Shown piece by piece: positions 5,102-7,216 of a DNA stretch of 7,216 nucleotides. Within the stretch, counting starts at the first letter, position 1, and each line of letters begins with the position of its first letter. Both the position numbers and the translations under genes were made by a program. The notes beneath the pieces are model-generated. The model worked only from the letters and a program-made list of their open reading frames with translations. It searched no databases and had not been told where the DNA came from. The DNA is from an uncultured Oscillospiraceae bacterium (GTDB lineage: Bacteria > Bacillota > Clostridia > Oscillospirales > Oscillospiraceae): the NCBI GenBank assembly GCA_934572445.1, contig CAKTLD010000097.1, positions 1 through 7,216 of the forward strand, written 5' to 3'.

Positions 5102-5989
5102 ATGAAGAAACCTGTTTTTACCGGCAGTGCAGTCGCCATCGTCACGCCGTTCGACGGCAATATGATTGACTACGCAGCCTTTGACCGACTTGTCGAATGG
5201 CAGATCGCACGCGGCACCGACGCCATTGTCGTCTGCGGCACGACTGGTGAGGCCGCGACGCTGAGCTACGATGAACGTATGGCGCTCATCGAACGCTGCG
5301 TAGGCGTGGTCAATGGCCGTGTGCCGGTCATTGCCGGCAGCGGCACGAACAGCACCGCCTCGTCTATCGCGCTTTCCCGCGCGGCGCAGCGCGCAGGCGT
5401 TGACGCACTGCTGACCGTTACGCCATATTACAACAAGGCCTCTCAGCAGGGCCTTGTACGCCATTTCTCCGCCATCGCCGACGCGGTCAATGTTCCGGTC
5501 ATCCTCTACAACGTCCCCTCGCGCACGGGCGTCGGCTGCACGGCGCAGACCTACCGGAAGCTTGCCGCGCATCCAAATATCGCGGGAGTCAAGGAGGCGA
5601 GCGATGACTTTGCGCTCATTCAGGAGACGTTTAACCACTGCCCGTCCGACTTCACCGTCTGGAGCGGCAACGACGGCTCCACCGCCGCCATTATGGCGCT
5701 CGGCGGCAAGGGCGTGATCTCCGTTGCTGCCAACGTCGTACCGCGCGAGCTTCACGAGCTGACGCAGCTTTGCCTTGCGGATCGCTTTCTGGAGGCAGGA
5801 CAGCTGCAGCTGCGGCTGCATGAGCTCATCACTGCGCTCTTTTGCGAGGTCAACCCTATCCCTGTCAAGGCCGCGATGGCGCAGCTCGGCCTTTGCGGAG
5901 GAGCGCTGCGCCTGCCGCTCACCACGATTTCGGAAAGCCATGCCGCGCAGCTCTCCCGTGCCATAGAGTGGTTCGGTGTCACGGTATAA
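5102..5989 (+). CDS. dapA: 4-hydroxy-tetrahydrodipicolinate synthase (DapA)
   Basis: DapA condenses pyruvate with aspartate-4-semialdehyde, the first committed step to diaminopimelate and lysine; in spore formers the branch also feeds dipicolinic acid. The 295-residue product is of normal length and forms one TIM barrel. Key residues align with E. coli DapA at an offset of +3: Thr47-Thr48 in CGTTGE, Tyr110 in TPYYNK, Tyr136 in LYNVPSRTG, Arg141, and the Schiff-base Lys164 in GVKEAS. Several lysine-feedback positions differ: E. coli His53, His56 and Glu84 correspond to Tyr56, Arg59 and Ser87. Weak lysine inhibition, as in many Gram-positive enzymes, is therefore likely. The ATG at 5102 follows AAAGGAG with a six-base gap. 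The gene is divergent from queA and convergent with tyrS, so it appears to be a single-gene unit. No well-matched promoter of its own was found. Confidence 0.97.
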   Translation: MKKPVFTGSAVAIVTPFDGNMIDYAAFDRLVEWQIARGTDAIVVCGTTGEAATLSYDERMALIERCVGVVNGRVPVIAGSGTNSTASSIALSRAAQRAGVDALLTVTPYYNKASQQGLVRHFSAIADAVNVPVILYNVPSRTGVGCTAQTYRKLAAHPNIAGVKEASDDFALIQETFNHCPSDFTVWSGNDGSTAAIMALGGKGVISVAANVVPRELHELTQLCLADRFLEAGQLQLRLHELITALFCEVNPIPVKAAMAQLGLCGGALRLPLTTISESHAAQLSRAIEWFGVTV

Positions 5990-6020
5990 AAAAGAGGGAT
6001 ACTCTGGAAGTATCCCTCTT
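5985..6020 (-). terminator. Terminator of tyrS, shared with convergent dapA
   Basis: The perfect 12-bp stem AAGAGGGATACT / AGTATCCCTCTT (5992-6003 with 6009-6020) closes a five-base loop. On the minus strand it runs into TTTTTTATA, a good intrinsic terminator eight bases after the tyrS stop; this T tract covers the dapA stop codon. On the plus strand CCTGTC follows instead of a T run, so it would terminate dapA poorly unless the hairpin alone suffices. Confidence 0.88.
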
Positions 6021-6028
6021 CCTGTCGA

Positions 6029-7216
6029 TCAGGCTTTCACGCGCTGAAAGACTTTCTTTCCCTTGCGCACGACCACGCCGTCGCCCTGAAGGCGTTCGCG
6101 CGTGAGCGTATCATCGATGGAGGCGACTTTCACATCGTCCACCGTCACGCCGCCCTGCTGCACCAGGCGGCGCGCCTCGCCACGAGACGGGCACAGACCG
6201 GTCGCGACCAGCATGGTGAGCACATTGATCTGGCCGTTTTCGTCGAAGTCGGCGTCTGAAAGCGTGCTCGTTGGCATGCTGGCATTGCTGCCGCCGGCGC
6301 CGAACAGAGCCTTGGCGGCATCCTCCGCCTTCTTCGCCTCTTCCACACCGTGCACGAGCGATGTGAGTTCGTAGGCCAGGATCTCTTTGGCGCGGTTGAG
6401 CTGACTGCCCTCCCACTTGTCCATCTCGTCGATCTGCTCGAGCGGCAGGAATGTGAGCATACGGATGCATTTCAAAACATCGCTGTCGCCCACATTGCGC
6501 CAGTACTGGTAGAACTCGTAAGGCGAGGTCTTGTTCGGGTCGAGCCACACAGCGTTGCCGGCGGTCTTACCCATCTTGTGGCCCTGCGAGTCGGTCAGCA
6601 GCGTGATAGTCATGGCATGCGCATCCTTGCCCAGCTTGCGGCGGATGAGCTCCGTGCCGCCGAGCATATTGGACCACTGGTCGTCGCCGCCGAACTGCAT
6701 GTTGCAGCCGTAGTGCTGGAACAGATAGTAGAAGTCGTAGGACTGCATGATCATGTAATTGAATTCCAGGAAGGAAAGGCCCTTCTCCATACGCTGTTCA
6801 TAGCACTTGGCGCGCAGCATGTTGTTCACGGAAAAGCACGCGCCCACCTCGCGCAGCAGCTCAATATAGTTGAGCTTCAGCAGCCAGTCGGCATTGTTGA
6901 CCATGATGGCCTTGCCCTCGCCGAAATCAATGAAGCGCTCCATCTGGCGTTTGAAGCACTCGGCGTTGTGGTCAATATCCTCCTTAGTGAGCATCTTGCG
7001 CATGTCCGTGCGGCCAGAGGGGTCGCCGATCATGGTCGTGCCGCCGCCGATGAGCGCGACGGGCTGGTTGCCCGCCATCTGGAGTCGCTTCATCAGCGTC
7101 AATGCCATAAAGTGGCCGGCCGTCAGGCTGTCGGCCGTGCAGTCAAAGCCAATGTAGAACTTGGCCTTGCCCGCGTTGACCATTTCGCGGATCTCTTCCT
7201 CGTTCGTGACCTGCGC
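6029..7216 (-). CDS. tyrS: Tyrosyl-tRNA synthetase, class Ic (N-terminus missing)
   Basis: TyrRS attaches tyrosine to tRNA-Tyr. 395 residues are visible. The frame stays open to the window edge beyond the first in-window ATG (7183), and the residues before it (AQVTNEEEIRE) are typical of the family N-terminus, so only about 10-20 residues are missing. Numbered from the window edge, the Rossmann catalytic domain shows YIGFDCTADSLTAGH (21-35), GDPSGRTDMR (64-73), NNADWL (107-112), FNYMIMQSYDF (152-162) and GGDDQWSN (176-183). The KMSKS-type loop is KMGKT (214-218). A C-terminal S4 RNA-binding domain covers about residues 330-393. The HIGH motif reads TAGH: Thr32 stands where B. stearothermophilus TyrRS has His45, while the second His is kept. 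Everything else looks functional. A T-box leader, usual for tyrS in Firmicutes, would lie outside the window. Confidence 0.97.
   Translation of the reverse strand, partial: AQVTNEEEIREMVNAGKAKFYIGFDCTADSLTAGHFMALTLMKRLQMAGNQPVALIGGGTTMIGDPSGRTDMRKMLTKEDIDHNAECFKRQMERFIDFGEGKAIMVNNADWLLKLNYIELLREVGACFSVNNMLRAKCYEQRMEKGLSFLEFNYMIMQSYDFYYLFQHYGCNMQFGGDDQWSNMLGGTELIRRKLGKDAHAMTITLLTDSQGHKMGKTAGNAVWLDPNKTSPYEFYQYWRNVGDSDVLKCIRMLTFLPLEQIDEMDKWEGSQLNRAKEILAYELTSLVHGVEEAKKAEDAAKALFGAGGSNASMPTSTLSDADFDENGQINVLTMLVATGLCPSRGEARRLVQQGGVTVDDVKVASIDDTLTRERLQGDGVVVRKGKKVFQRVKA

Noticed and set aside
5096..5941. Minus-strand open frame of 281 codons opposite dapA
   Set aside because: It is antisense to clear DapA, with no SD and no family resemblance.
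1..7216. A novel defence, mobile or biosynthetic system
   Set aside because: Every well-supported gene belongs to a core or widely conserved family, and gene-free stretches are short and regulatory in character.

Overview
The window is chromosomal DNA from a fairly GC-rich, low-mobility bacterial region. Gene content points to an endospore-forming (or formerly spore-forming) Firmicute of class Clostridia, perhaps an Oscillospirales-type gut organism: a spoIIM homologue beside xerD, a queA-tgt-yajC-DUF3792 string, strong purine-rich Shine-Dalgarno (SD) sites, GTG/TTG starts and classical sigma-A promoters. The taxon is an inference from gene order and protein style. No mobile element, CRISPR array, tRNA or rRNA gene was seen.

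Layout. (1) Positions 1-1350, minus strand: spoIIM followed 25 nt later by xerD, whose 3' end is cut off by the window edge. (2) Positions 1351-1732: a gene-free, partly AT-rich stretch with a terminator, an imperfect inverted repeat, a cluster of TTATGT boxes and a probable promoter for spoIIM. (3) Positions 1733-4893, minus strand: queA, tgt, yajC and a DUF3792/TIGR04086 membrane protein gene. A strong promoter lies ahead of queA and a second one lies between tgt and yajC. A terminator hairpin between yajC and the DUF3792 gene contains that gene's SD. (4) Positions 4894-5101: divergent control region between queA and dapA. (5) Positions 5102-5989, plus strand: dapA, complete. (6) Positions 6029-7216, minus strand: tyrS, converging on dapA and missing only its extreme N-terminus; one perfect 12-bp hairpin separates the two.

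Function. QueA and Tgt act in queuosine modification of GUN-anticodon tRNAs. YajC is the small accessory subunit of the SecDF-YajC translocase complex. The DUF3792 protein is an uncharacterised membrane protein. SpoIIM acts in engulfment during sporulation and XerD in chromosome-dimer resolution. DapA makes the first committed intermediate of the lysine/diaminopimelate pathway and TyrS charges tRNA-Tyr. All are core or near-core genes, so I see no new multi-gene system. The points worth a second look are regulatory (SD inside a terminator, TTATGT boxes, a palindrome in the yajC promoter spacer) and two sequence variants: a TyrRS with Thr in place of the first His of HIGH, and a DapA lacking most lysine-feedback residues.
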